Source: an uncultured Oscillospiraceae bacterium (GTDB taxonomy: Bacteria > Bacillota > Clostridia > Oscillospirales > Oscillospiraceae). Taken from it: a DNA stretch of 64,000 bases. The stretch spans positions 1-64,000 of the forward strand of contig CALWXD010000055.1 in the NCBI GenBank assembly GCA_944385425.1. The letters are read 5' to 3'. Positions 32,567 to 40,264 of this stretch are shown piece after piece; within the stretch, counting starts at the first letter, position 1, and the number at the start of each line of letters is the position of its first letter. A model generated the notes under the pieces. The model saw only the letters and a list, made by a program, of their open reading frames with translations. It was not told the origin of the DNA and made no database searches. Position numbers and translations under genes: made by a program.

Positions 32567-35170
32567 CTAGTGCTTGATGAGGCCGAAGGCCTTGGAGCAC
32601 TCCATCACCAGGATGGGGACCGCGGCCAGCCCCAGGGCGGCGGCATACTGCCAGGCGGGCAGCAGCACCAGGCCGAAGGCGAGGCGGACCGGGGTGAAGA
32701 GTACCAGCAGCATCAGAAGGGTGGACACCAGCGCCGCCTTGTTTAGGTTCCGGTTGGTAAAGACGCCGGTCTTGAACAGCGAGCGGGTGGAGCGCATGTT
32801 GAAGCTCTGGAAGATCTGGGTGAGGGCCAGGACGAAGAAGGCCATGGTCTGGCCGGCGGCCTCCCCGCCGCTCTGGCCGATGTGGAAGGCGATGAGGGTG
32901 AGGGCGGCGAACATGCAGCCCTGGAGCACCACGCGAAGGCCCAGGCCGTGGGCGAAAATCCCCTCGTTCTTGGGCTTGGGGCGGCGGTCCATGACGCCGT
33001 CCTCCACCGCCTCCATACCCAGGGCGATGGCGGGCAGGGAGTCTGTGACCAGGTTGATCCACAAAAGCTGCATGGAGACGAGGGGGGTCTTGCGCCAGAG
33101 GATCATGGCGAAGAACACGGTGAGCACCTCGCCGATGTTGGTGCCCAGCAGGTAGCCCACCACCTTGCGGATGTTGTCGTAGATGCCGCGCCCCTCCCGC
33201 ACGGCGTCCACAATGGTGGCGAAGTTGTCGTCGGTGAGGGTCATGTCGGCGGCCCCCTTGGCAACGTCCGTGCCGGTGATGCCCATGGCGCAGCCGATGT
33301 CGGCGGCCTTCAGGGCGGGGGCGTCGTTGACGCCGTCGCCGGTCATGGCCACCACCTGGCCCTTGCGCTGCCAGGCCTTGACGATGCGGATCTTATTCTC
33401 CGGGGACACCCGGGCGTAGACGGAGATGTGCTCCACCGCCCCGTCCAGCTCCGCGTCGTCCATGGCGTCCAGCTCCCGGCCGGTGACGGCCCGGTCGCCC
33501 TCCTGGAGGATGCCCAGATCCCTGGCGATGGCGGAGGCGGTGATCACATGGTCGCCGGTGATCATCACCGGCTTGATGCCGGCCCGGCGGCAGACGGCCA
33601 CGGCGTCCCGCGCCTCCGGCCGGGGCGGGTCGATCATGCCCACCAGCCCCAGGAAGGTGAGGCCGCTCTCCAGGGCCTCCACCGTGACGGCGGCGGGCTT
33701 TTCCGCCAGCTCCTTATAGGCCACCGCCAGCACCCGCAGGGCGTTTCCGCTCATCTGGTCGTTCCGCCGGGAGGCGGCCTCCAGGTCGCCGGCGACGCAG
33801 CAGGGGGCCACGCTGTCGAAGGCGCCCTTGACGATCACGACATACCTGCCGTCCATCTCGTTGACGGTGGTCATCCGTTTCCGGTCGGAGTCAAAGGGCA
33901 GGGCCGCCACCCGGGGATAGGACTGGTTGACGGCGTCCTTCTCCATGCCGTTTTGGCGGGCGGCCAGGACGATGGAGGTCTCCGTGGGGTCGCCCAGGTG
34001 TTTCTCCTTCCCGTCCTCATAGACCACCGACCCGTCGCAGCACAGGGCGCCCAGCAGCAGAAGGCGGCGTACCTGGGGGGAGTTTTCACTGCTGATTTCC
34101 TCCAGGTCCTCCTGGCCGTCCACATAGGCCTTCACCAGGGTCATGCGGTTCTGGGTCAAGGTGCCGGTCTTATCCGAGCACACCACGGAGGCGCTGCCCA
34201 GGGTCTCCACCGCCGGCAGGCGGCGGATGATGGCGTTTCGTTTCACCATGCGCTGCACCCCGATGGAGAGGACGATGGTGACGATGGCGGGCAGCCCCTC
34301 GGGGATGGCGGACACCGCCAGGGACACGGAGGTCATGAAGATCTCCATCGGGTCCATCCCGTCCCACAGGCCCACCACGAAGATCACCGCGCAGGCCGCC
34401 AGGGCCAGGAACCCCAGCTTTTTGCCCAGGTCCGCCAGCTTTTTCTGCAAGGGGGTCTGCTCCCCGTCCTCGCTGTTGAGGAGCCCGGCGATCCGGCCCA
34501 TCTCCGTCTGCATGCCGGTGGCGGTGACGATGGCCGCGCCGGAGCCGTAGGTGATGGAGCAGCCGGTGTAGACCATATTCACCCGGTCGCCCAGGGGGGC
34601 GTCCGCCGCCACCTCGGCGCCGGCGTCCTTCTCCACCGGCACCGACTCGCCGGTGAGGGAGGACTCCTCCGCCTTCAGCGCCGCGGCGCGGACAAGGCGG
34701 GCGTCGGCGGGGACGAAGTCGCCGGCCTCCAGCAGGATGAGGTCCCCCGGGACCAGCCGGGCGGCGTCCACCACCTGCTCCCGCCCGCCCCGGATCACCC
34801 GGGCGTGGGGGGCGGAGAGGTTCTTCAGCGCCTCCAGGGCCTTCTCCGCCTTGCTCTCCTGCAGCACGCCCATCACCGCGTTGAGCACCACGATCAGCAG
34901 GATGAGCAGCGGCTCAAAAAACTCCGAGGGCTCGCCGCTGGAGCAGGCGATGCCGAAGGAGACGGCCGCCGCCGCCAGCAGGATGAGGATCATCGCGTCC
35001 TTAAACTGCTCCAAAAACCGCTGGAGGTTGGTCTTCTTTTTCCCCTCCTTGAGCTTGTTCTCCCCGTACCGGGCCAGGGCCTTTTCCGCCTGCTCCGGCG
35101 TAAGGCCGGCGGCGGGGTCGGTGGAAAGCGTCTGGAGCAGCTCCTCGAAAGGGGTGCTGTGGGGTGTCAT
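32567..35170 (-). CDS. Calcium-type P-type ATPase (P2 family)
   Basis: 867-residue cation pump. N-terminal cation-ATPase segment, two helices, actuator domain with SLTGES, then helix M4 with the ion-binding AIPEGLPAI. The phosphorylation site is SDKTGTLTQ (about residue 332), the nucleotide-binding domain has KGAFD, and the hinge MTGDGVNDAPALKAADIG. Helix M6 has NLVTDSLPA. The PEGLP and NxxTD motifs are those of Ca2+ or Mn2+ pumps. AGGAGG lies nine bases before the ATG. A divergent TetR-type gene shares its promoter region. Confidence 0.93.
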   Translation of the reverse strand: MTPHSTPFEELLQTLSTDPAAGLTPEQAEKALARYGENKLKEGKKKTNLQRFLEQFKDAMILILLAAAAVSFGIACSSGEPSEFFEPLLILLIVVLNAVMGVLQESKAEKALEALKNLSAPHARVIRGGREQVVDAARLVPGDLILLEAGDFVPADARLVRAAALKAEESSLTGESVPVEKDAGAEVAADAPLGDRVNMVYTGCSITYGSGAAIVTATGMQTEMGRIAGLLNSEDGEQTPLQKKLADLGKKLGFLALAACAVIFVVGLWDGMDPMEIFMTSVSLAVSAIPEGLPAIVTIVLSIGVQRMVKRNAIIRRLPAVETLGSASVVCSDKTGTLTQNRMTLVKAYVDGQEDLEEISSENSPQVRRLLLLGALCCDGSVVYEDGKEKHLGDPTETSIVLAARQNGMEKDAVNQSYPRVAALPFDSDRKRMTTVNEMDGRYVVIVKGAFDSVAPCCVAGDLEAASRRNDQMSGNALRVLAVAYKELAEKPAAVTVEALESGLTFLGLVGMIDPPRPEARDAVAVCRRAGIKPVMITGDHVITASAIARDLGILQEGDRAVTGRELDAMDDAELDGAVEHISVYARVSPENKIRIVKAWQRKGQVVAMTGDGVNDAPALKAADIGCAMGITGTDVAKGAADMTLTDDNFATIVDAVREGRGIYDNIRKVVGYLLGTNIGEVLTVFFAMILWRKTPLVSMQLLWINLVTDSLPAIALGMEAVEDGVMDRRPKPKNEGIFAHGLGLRVVLQGCMFAALTLIAFHIGQSGGEAAGQTMAFFVLALTQIFQSFNMRSTRSLFKTGVFTNRNLNKAALVSTLLMLLVLFTPVRLAFGLVLLPAWQYAAALGLAAVPILVMECSKAFGLIKH

Positions 35171-35226
35171 AGTGGAATTCCTCCTGTTCTTTCGATCAAA
35201 ATGGGGCCTTCCGCCCCTATGTGCCC

Positions 35227-35278
35227 ATTATAGAGGGAAACCCATTTCCTGTCACGGGACAGAATTTTGTACTGTCCC
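35227..35278 (-). promoter_or_regulatory. P-type ATPase promoter with adjacent inverted repeat
   Basis: On the minus strand GTGACA (35250-35255) and a perfect TATAAT (35227-35232) are 17 bp apart. Directly upstream of the -35 is GGGACAG-N9-CTGTCCC (35256-35278), a perfect 7-bp-arm inverted repeat. It is a likely site for the divergently encoded TetR-family regulator. Confidence 0.65.
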
Positions 35279-35374
35279 ATTTTTCCCCAGATTTGCAAAA
35301 GTATGACTTTTTTGGACACCTTCGCGTTTTTGTCCAAAAGCCGGCGGGGCGCCTGGATTTTCCGCCCCACCGGC

Positions 35375-35403
35375 TTGCCACGCTGGAAAATTTTTGCTAT
35401 ACT
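35375..35403 (+). promoter_or_regulatory. Promoter of the TetR-family gene
   Basis: TTGCCA (35375-35380) and TATACT (35398-35403) are 17 bp apart, about 34 bp before the TTG start codon. Confidence 0.7.
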
Positions 35404-35436
35404 GGACTGACAGGCCGGGAGAGGGAGGGATGCTGC

Positions 35437-36003
35437 TTGGCCGACTCCAATATTACCAAGCGGGCGCTGGCCAGGGCGCTGAAGGACCTAATGCGCAGGC
35501 AGCCCTTTGAGAAGATCAGCGTGGGGGAGATCTGCGAGGCCTGCGAGATGAACCGCAAGAGTTTCTACTACCACTTTAAGGACAAGTACGACCTGGTGGA
35601 GTGGATCTTCAACACGGAGTTCATCGACCTGGTCAAGCACACCCCCCTTCCGGACCACTGGGCCTTCCTGGGCGCCCTGTGCGCCTACCTCTATGAGGAG
35701 CGCTCCTTTTATAAAAAGGTATGGGCCTTCAGCGGGCAGAATTCCTTCCGCATGTACTTCCGGGAGTTTATCCGCACGGCGCTGGAGCCCCTCCTGCTGC
35801 CGGAGACCGCCGGGGCGGCGGACGGCGGATTCACGGCGGGGGAGGTGGCGGATTTTTCCGTCTCCTTTCTGACAGACGCGCTGCTGCTCTCCCTCTTCCG
35901 CTGGCTGACAGAGGAGGACCTGCCGCCGGACCGCTTTGTGGCGCTGCTGCGAAGGGCGGCGGCCTATCTGCGCCTAAGCGGCGGGCAGGGGAGAGAGGAG
36001 TAG
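35437..36003 (+). CDS. TetR/DhaS-type transcriptional regulator
   Basis: 188-residue regulator. The N-terminal helix-turn-helix reads LARALKDLMRRQPFEKISVGEI and CEMNRKSFYYHFKDKYDLVEWIF, the pattern of TetR proteins with the DhaS-like C-terminal ligand domain (TetR_C_8). I chose the TTG at 35437, seven bases after GGAGGG. It diverges from the Ca-type ATPase, whose promoter has an adjacent inverted repeat, so the pump is its probable target. Confidence 0.88.
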   Translation: MADSNITKRALARALKDLMRRQPFEKISVGEICEACEMNRKSFYYHFKDKYDLVEWIFNTEFIDLVKHTPLPDHWAFLGALCAYLYEERSFYKKVWAFSGQNSFRMYFREFIRTALEPLLLPETAGAADGGFTAGEVADFSVSFLTDALLLSLFRWLTEEDLPPDRFVALLRRAAAYLRLSGGQGREE

Positions 36004-36021
36004 CGGATAAAAAACGCCAGA

Positions 36022-36053
36022 CGGCGGCAGTACCATCTTTGGTACTGCCGCCG
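36022..36053. terminator. Terminator between TetR and the radical-SAM-like gene
   Basis: A perfect 13-bp stem (36022-36034 with 36041-36053), six-base loop and T-rich flanks on both sides, between convergent genes. Confidence 0.85.
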
Positions 36054-36057
36054 CTTT

Positions 36058-37071
36058 CTATTTGGGGAACCTGGTGAGCAGGGAGTCCAGCGGCGCCTCC
36101 CGCACCGAGCCGCCCACCGGCTCCTCCTGCCCCTGGGAAAAGGCGGTGAGGCTCCCGTCGGGGCGGACGCCCACAAAGCAGGGCCCGTCGGAGATGCACC
36201 GGTCGGCGAAGAGGTTGTCCTGGTAGTAATCCGCCAGCAGCGTGGGGTAGCGCTGCCCCAGGCGGGCGTCCAGCACATAGCGGTAGACCCGGTCCTGCAC
36301 CGCCGCCGGACAGCCCGGAGCGGCGAGGAGGGCCGTCCCCACGCCGGCGTAGGGGAGGATCTCCTCCACCCACCGGCCGGAGACGATCTCCTCCGCCTCC
36401 GCCTGGCCGGCGTAGGTGCGGTAGATGCCGTAGAGGCACTGCCGCTGCCGCAGGCGGGCGGCTGTGGCGGCCCAGTCCCCGCCGTCCCAGCATACCCCGG
36501 CCATGACGTTGTCCGGCGGGGAGAAGTCCGCCGCGTCCCACCCCGCCGGCAGGAAGAGGAAGAATACTGCCTCCCCCGCGCCGCGGGCCAGGGCCATGGC
36601 GGTCTCCACCGCAGGGGGAGCGGCGGGGAAGAGGAAGTAGGCGTAGATGCCAAGGTCCATCCCCTGGCGGACCAGCTCCGCCCACAGCGCGGCGGGCAGG
36701 CCCCCCTCCCCGGTTCCCAGATGGAGCGTCAAGGACCAGGGGATGTTGTGGCGCCGCTCCTGCTCCAGGGCGCGGATGCGGTGGGCCCCCGCGGTGAGGC
36801 AGTTCCAGCCGAAGTTCACGCCGAAGGTCTTCAGCCGCCGGCGGGAGATATGGTCCACGGCGTTTTGCGCCATATCATAGTAGGGGCTGTCCTCCCGCTC
36901 CAGCATCCGCTGGGCCATGGTCAGAAAGCCGGCCTGAAAGCGGCCGGTGGACGCCTCCTTCCCCAGGTCCACCAGGTTTCGGACGCTGCGCCGGGGGTCC
37001 TGCTGAAAAGCGCCCAGGGCCCGGTCGATCAGCGCCTCCATCATCGCGCGCTTGAAGAAATCCCCATCCAT
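36058..37071 (-). CDS. Radical-SAM-like protein lacking the iron-sulfur cluster motif
   Basis: 337-residue cytoplasmic protein. The stretches NIPWSLTLHLG, then ELVRQGMDLGIYAYFLFPAAPP, and near the end DYYQDNLFADRCISDG, line up well with a large clostridial radical SAM family that reads NIPWAILLDPTSACNLHC, QGKELGIYMYIYTGGEP and DFWNDGEYVGGCIAGG (recalled). Here the CxxxCxxC cysteines are absent and GGEP is replaced by PAAPP, and the protein is shorter. It therefore looks like a paralogue that has lost catalysis. ATG 37071 is chosen; GTG 37083 lies one base from the Shine-Dalgarno. Confidence 0.6.
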   Translation of the reverse strand: MDGDFFKRAMMEALIDRALGAFQQDPRRSVRNLVDLGKEASTGRFQAGFLTMAQRMLEREDSPYYDMAQNAVDHISRRRLKTFGVNFGWNCLTAGAHRIRALEQERRHNIPWSLTLHLGTGEGGLPAALWAELVRQGMDLGIYAYFLFPAAPPAVETAMALARGAGEAVFFLFLPAGWDAADFSPPDNVMAGVCWDGGDWAATAARLRQRQCLYGIYRTYAGQAEAEEIVSGRWVEEILPYAGVGTALLAAPGCPAAVQDRVYRYVLDARLGQRYPTLLADYYQDNLFADRCISDGPCFVGVRPDGSLTAFSQGQEEPVGGSVREAPLDSLLTRFPK

Positions 37072-37242
37072 TGGGCATGACACCTCCCCAGTCGAAAATC
37101 CGTTTCCGCCCCTATTATAATAGGGGACACGCCTGCCCTGCCATGGTCATCCTTCCCGATCTGTCCAAAAACAGGGGGCTTTTTCGAAAAAAACCCTAGA
37201 AAGAGGCCGCCGCCCCCAAGGACGGCGGCCCGCCGCGGCCCA

Positions 37243-37665
37243 TCAAGTGCCCGGGGCGCGCCGGCGCCTGGGGCCCTTGGTTTCGGAGAAGGCATGGGCC
37301 TCCTCCACCCAGCCCATCAGCTCCCCGTCGATCTCCGCCGGGTCAGAGACCACCACATGGTGGGTCCAGCGGTTCGGGTAGGGCTCCACCGCCACGGCGA
37401 TGCGGGGGGAGAGCAGTTGGTGGGAGAGACCGAAGGTGACGAGGATGCAGTGCTCCGGCCAGCCCTTCTTCCTGCGGACGGGGAGGGAGGCGGCGGCAAA
37501 GAGGTGGCGGTTAGAAAAGCTGATCTGGCTTTTTTGCACCTTTACCGACGCATCGGGAAAGCGGCGGCACAGCTCGTCAAAGAAGGTCCTGTACAGCCCC
37601 AGCTCCAGGGGCCTCCCGTCAAAGAAAAACAGCACGTCGGCGTCATAGTGTTCCCCTGTCTGCAT
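37243..37665 (-). CDS. DUF5655 domain protein
   Basis: 140-residue cytoplasmic protein resembling DUF5655: LYRTFFDELCRRFPDASVKVQKSQISFSNRHLFAAAS, then a C-terminal WTHHVVVSDPAEIDGELMGWVEEAHAFS. The fold is thought to bind nucleic acid or small ligands but the function is unknown. AAGGAGG precedes the ATG by six bases. It lies 30 bp downstream of the beta-helix protein gene on the same strand and could be the last gene of that transcript. Confidence 0.75.
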   Translation of the reverse strand: MQTGEHYDADVLFFFDGRPLELGLYRTFFDELCRRFPDASVKVQKSQISFSNRHLFAAASLPVRRKKGWPEHCILVTFGLSHQLLSPRIAVAVEPYPNRWTHHVVVSDPAEIDGELMGWVEEAHAFSETKGPRRRRAPGT

Positions 37666-37695
37666 AAGTGCCCTCCTTGTCCTTCCCCGCCGCCC

Positions 37696-38976
37696 CTACT
37701 GGAAGGCGGCCCCGGAGAGGTCCAGGGGCTGCCCGCAGCGGTTGTCGATGTCGGTGCCGTTGCCGGAAAAGGTGCTGCCCTGGAAATCCAGGGGCAGATC
37801 TGTGGGGACGTTTTCCAGCAGGACGGCGGTGGCGTTGTTGTGGAATACATTGCCGTTGTACAGGGAGTGGTTGGCACTGCCCTCCGTGCTGTTGAAGTGG
37901 AGCCCGACGCCGTTGTCCGTAAAGGTGCAGCCGATACTGTTGATCCATGCGGTGCCGCAGCCGTAAAGGGCCGTATCCCATCCGGTGAACAGGCAGTCTG
38001 TCGCCCGGGTGTTGGCCGCGGCGGAGAGGGCCACCCCGCCGTTCCCGCGAAAGTCGATGTCCTGGAAATAGGAGATCCTGCCGTCCTCCCTGGCCTCCAC
38101 TTGTATGGAGCCGGTAAACACGGTGCGCTGCTCCCCGCCGGTGCTGCCGTAGAGGTTGATGGCCCTGCCGTGGAGCACCAGCGTCCCGTCGTAGGTCACT
38201 GCCGGCAGGTAGATATTTATAATCGACGACCGGTCCTCCGCTGCGGCGATCTCGTCAATGAAGGCCTGGAGTTCCTCTGTGGTGCCCATGGGGCCATCCT
38301 CGGGGTAATAGTTTTCCGTAAGGAGAGGGGAGAGAATATAATCCAGCCCCAGGCGGATGGTGTCCCCGTTCTTCATGTCAATGGTCCACACCATCTCCGC
38401 CGCCGCTCCGGCATCGGCGTCGAGGGTATAGTCCACCAGACTGACCAGCGGCACATCCGGAAAGGCGCTGTGGGGAGCGGGGGCGGTGCAGGAAAAGTTC
38501 CCGCCGCCCCCTTCTATGGTGGGAAATTCGGCGGTGACCCGGTCGATTTTTTCCAGAAACGCCTCCCCCACATCGGCGCCTGTATCCGCGTCATGGACGC
38601 GCAGGAGGATCGGGCCGCGGTAGGCCTCCCCAATCGCGGCAGTTCGGTGCATTTCCCGGGATGGTTCCTGGGGACTGGCGGTTTCGCTCAGAAACAGGCG
38701 GTATGTGCCGCTCAAATCGCTGTAGTACACCTCGCCCACCCCCTCGTAGGTATGGGGACGGGTTAGGAAGTACCCGGCCGCCATCCCCCCGGCCAGCAGG
38801 AGGAAGACGGCGGTCATCAAGACCCTGCGCAGGTTTTTCCGCCACCGCACCGACGGCGGGGAAACCTCCCGGCGGCGGTTGACGCTCCTGGCGCAGCGGG
38901 GGCAGAAGGACGCCTCCCCCGGCAGGGCCGCCCCGCAGAAGGGACAGATTTGCTTGTTGTCTTGCTCCATTGCCAT
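37696..38976 (-). CDS. Zinc-ribbon membrane protein with right-handed beta-helix ectodomain
   Basis: 426-residue protein. Residues 11-29 form a zinc ribbon (CPFCG, CPRC), followed by a basic patch and one transmembrane helix at about 51-71. The remainder is outside the cell; its last about 160 residues show the short-strand repeats of a right-handed parallel beta-helix (GRAINLYGSTGG, DIDFRGNGGVALS, GCTFTDNGVGLHFN, GNVFHNNATAVLLEN). Zinc ribbons also start the LRR kinase and the FHA protein of this island. Its start overlaps the kinase stop (ATGA), so the two are co-translated. Function unknown, perhaps a surface sensor or carbohydrate binder. Confidence 0.82.
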   Translation of the reverse strand: MAMEQDNKQICPFCGAALPGEASFCPRCARSVNRRREVSPPSVRWRKNLRRVLMTAVFLLLAGGMAAGYFLTRPHTYEGVGEVYYSDLSGTYRLFLSETASPQEPSREMHRTAAIGEAYRGPILLRVHDADTGADVGEAFLEKIDRVTAEFPTIEGGGGNFSCTAPAPHSAFPDVPLVSLVDYTLDADAGAAAEMVWTIDMKNGDTIRLGLDYILSPLLTENYYPEDGPMGTTEELQAFIDEIAAAEDRSSIINIYLPAVTYDGTLVLHGRAINLYGSTGGEQRTVFTGSIQVEAREDGRISYFQDIDFRGNGGVALSAAANTRATDCLFTGWDTALYGCGTAWINSIGCTFTDNGVGLHFNSTEGSANHSLYNGNVFHNNATAVLLENVPTDLPLDFQGSTFSGNGTDIDNRCGQPLDLSGAAFQ

Positions 38977-39689
38977 CAGAGCGCCTCCATCAGCCGCAGC
39001 ACGTTCTTATACCGTTTCCTCGGGGTGACCCGGGTGCACCGCTCCACCACCCGGCCCAGCTTTCCCTCCGCCAGCCGTTTGGAGGGGTGCTCCCCGGTGA
39101 GCATCACGTTGATGAGGATGCCGAGAGAGTAGATGTCCGTCCGGGTGTCGGACTGGGACAGGCCGTACTGCTCCGGGGCGGCAAAGCCGGTGGTGCCCAG
39201 GATCTGAGTGTCGCTTTCGCGCTCCTCCTTGTAGAGCCGGGCGGCGTCAAAGTCGATGAGGATGGCGTCGCCGCCCCGGAGGATCACATTTTCCGGCTTG
39301 ATGTCCCGGTGGACGGCGGCCATGGAGTGGAGAACCCACAGCGCCCGGCACAGCTGGGTGACGATCTGCCGGGTCTCCCCCGGGGAGAACAGGGCCCCCT
39401 GCAGGAGAAATCCCAGGGTGTCCCCCTGAATATACTCCTCCAGCACCAGGTTCTCCCGGCCCTTGACAGCGACCTCCAGGGTCCGGGGCAGGTTGGGGCA
39501 GGAGATGGACAGCAGCTTTTGATAGACCTCCGCGCTGCCGGTGAAACGCCGCAGGATGAACCGCTGCCCGGTGGCGCGGTGGCGGATGAGGCGCACGCTG
39601 CCCCGGGGGCTCTCCTTCAGCAGGCGCATGTCCGCAAATTCCCGCTCCAGCGCATCGGCAAACCAGGTGTACACGGCGATCCTCCCCAT
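38976..39689 (-). CDS. Small atypical serine/threonine protein kinase
   Basis: 237-residue kinase without a transmembrane segment. The catalytic loop is canonical (VHRDIKPENVIL), and the activation segment ends in GTTGFAAPEQYG. Two departures: the ATP-binding lysine position reads FILRRF (Arg), with no GxGxxG loop; and DFG is DFD (LIDFDAARL). Such changes occur in some active bacterial kinases, so activity is uncertain. I chose ATG 39689, though it has no clear Shine-Dalgarno; TTG 39731 is an alternative. It is divergent from the HTH gene, with which it shares a promoter region. Confidence 0.82.
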   Translation of the reverse strand: MGRIAVYTWFADALEREFADMRLLKESPRGSVRLIRHRATGQRFILRRFTGSAEVYQKLLSISCPNLPRTLEVAVKGRENLVLEEYIQGDTLGFLLQGALFSPGETRQIVTQLCRALWVLHSMAAVHRDIKPENVILRGGDAILIDFDAARLYKEERESDTQILGTTGFAAPEQYGLSQSDTRTDIYSLGILINVMLTGEHPSKRLAEGKLGRVVERCTRVTPRKRYKNVLRLMEAL

Positions 39690-39745
39690 GGCGGAAATAC
39701 TATGCAGCGAGCATATTGTTTTCCGCGGCAAAGTGTTGTAAATTG

Positions 39746-39774
39746 ATTATAAACGATTTCGTTTTTTTCGTAAA
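39746..39774 (-). promoter_or_regulatory. Kinase-gene promoter with a 6-2-6 inverted repeat in the spacer
   Basis: On the minus strand TTTACG (39769-39774) and a perfect TATAAT (39746-39751) are 17 bp apart. AAACGA-TT-TCGTTT (39751-39764) lies within the spacer and is well placed as an operator for the divergent HTH protein starting at 39789. Confidence 0.6.
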
Positions 39775-39788
39775 GGGGGGAGTAAAAA

Positions 39789-40214
39789 TTGAAGGAGAAA
39801 TCCACCGGCGATCTGCGGGAGGAATTGATGCGCGCGCCGGATATCGACGCCTACCTCAAGGAGAACGGCCAGCTCTTCTGCGACCGGGACATCGCCGCCC
39901 TGCTCCAGGCCATGTACGCCCGGCGGGACATCTCCAAGGCAGCCCTGGCCCGGCAGGCGGGGATGAGCGAGGTGTACCTCCACCAGGTGTTCTCCGGCCG
40001 GCGCAACCCCTCCCGGGACCGGCTTTTGTGCCTGTGCATCGGCATGGAGGCCACCCTGGAGGAGACCCAGCGCCTGCTGCAGCAGGCGGCCTACGCCCGG
40101 CTCTATCCCAAGATCCGGCGGGACGCCATCATTCTCCACGGCATCGTCCACCACACGGGCCTGGACAAAATCAACGACACGCTCTTTGTGGAAAATGAGA
40201 AGACCCTGTCCTAA
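39789..40214 (+). CDS. HTH (Xre-like) regulator of the signalling island
   Basis: 141-residue protein with a lambda-repressor-like helix-turn-helix (ISKAALARQAGMSEVYLHQVFSGRRNPSRD) in the middle and a helical C-terminal region (LLQQAAYARLYPKIRRDAIILHG). Proteins of this type often accompany small Ser/Thr kinases in Clostridia. The start is TTG 39789, six bases after a G-rich Shine-Dalgarno. A perfect inverted repeat lies 25-38 bp upstream, inside the divergent kinase promoter, pointing to control of both directions. Confidence 0.82.
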   Translation: MKEKSTGDLREELMRAPDIDAYLKENGQLFCDRDIAALLQAMYARRDISKAALARQAGMSEVYLHQVFSGRRNPSRDRLLCLCIGMEATLEETQRLLQQAAYARLYPKIRRDAIILHGIVHHTGLDKINDTLFVENEKTLS

Positions 40215-40264
40215 GGGCCCCTCCCCACAGCGCGCCCCCGGAGGGGCAGAAAGGAGAAAAGAAC

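Noticed and set aside
32882..35233. A 783-codon open frame antisense to the P-type ATPase
   Set aside because: Same reason: high GC at third codon positions keeps the opposite strand open; no motif is visible.
36875..37078. Alternative start ATG at 37078 with a good Shine-Dalgarno
   Set aside because: It reads a different frame that soon becomes a low-complexity sequence; the frame from 37071 gives the protein-like sequence.
39689..39731. TTG 39731 as the kinase start
   Set aside because: It lies close to the -10 element and has no Shine-Dalgarno; the extra residues are unlike a kinase N-terminus. ATG 39689 is preferred, with some doubt.
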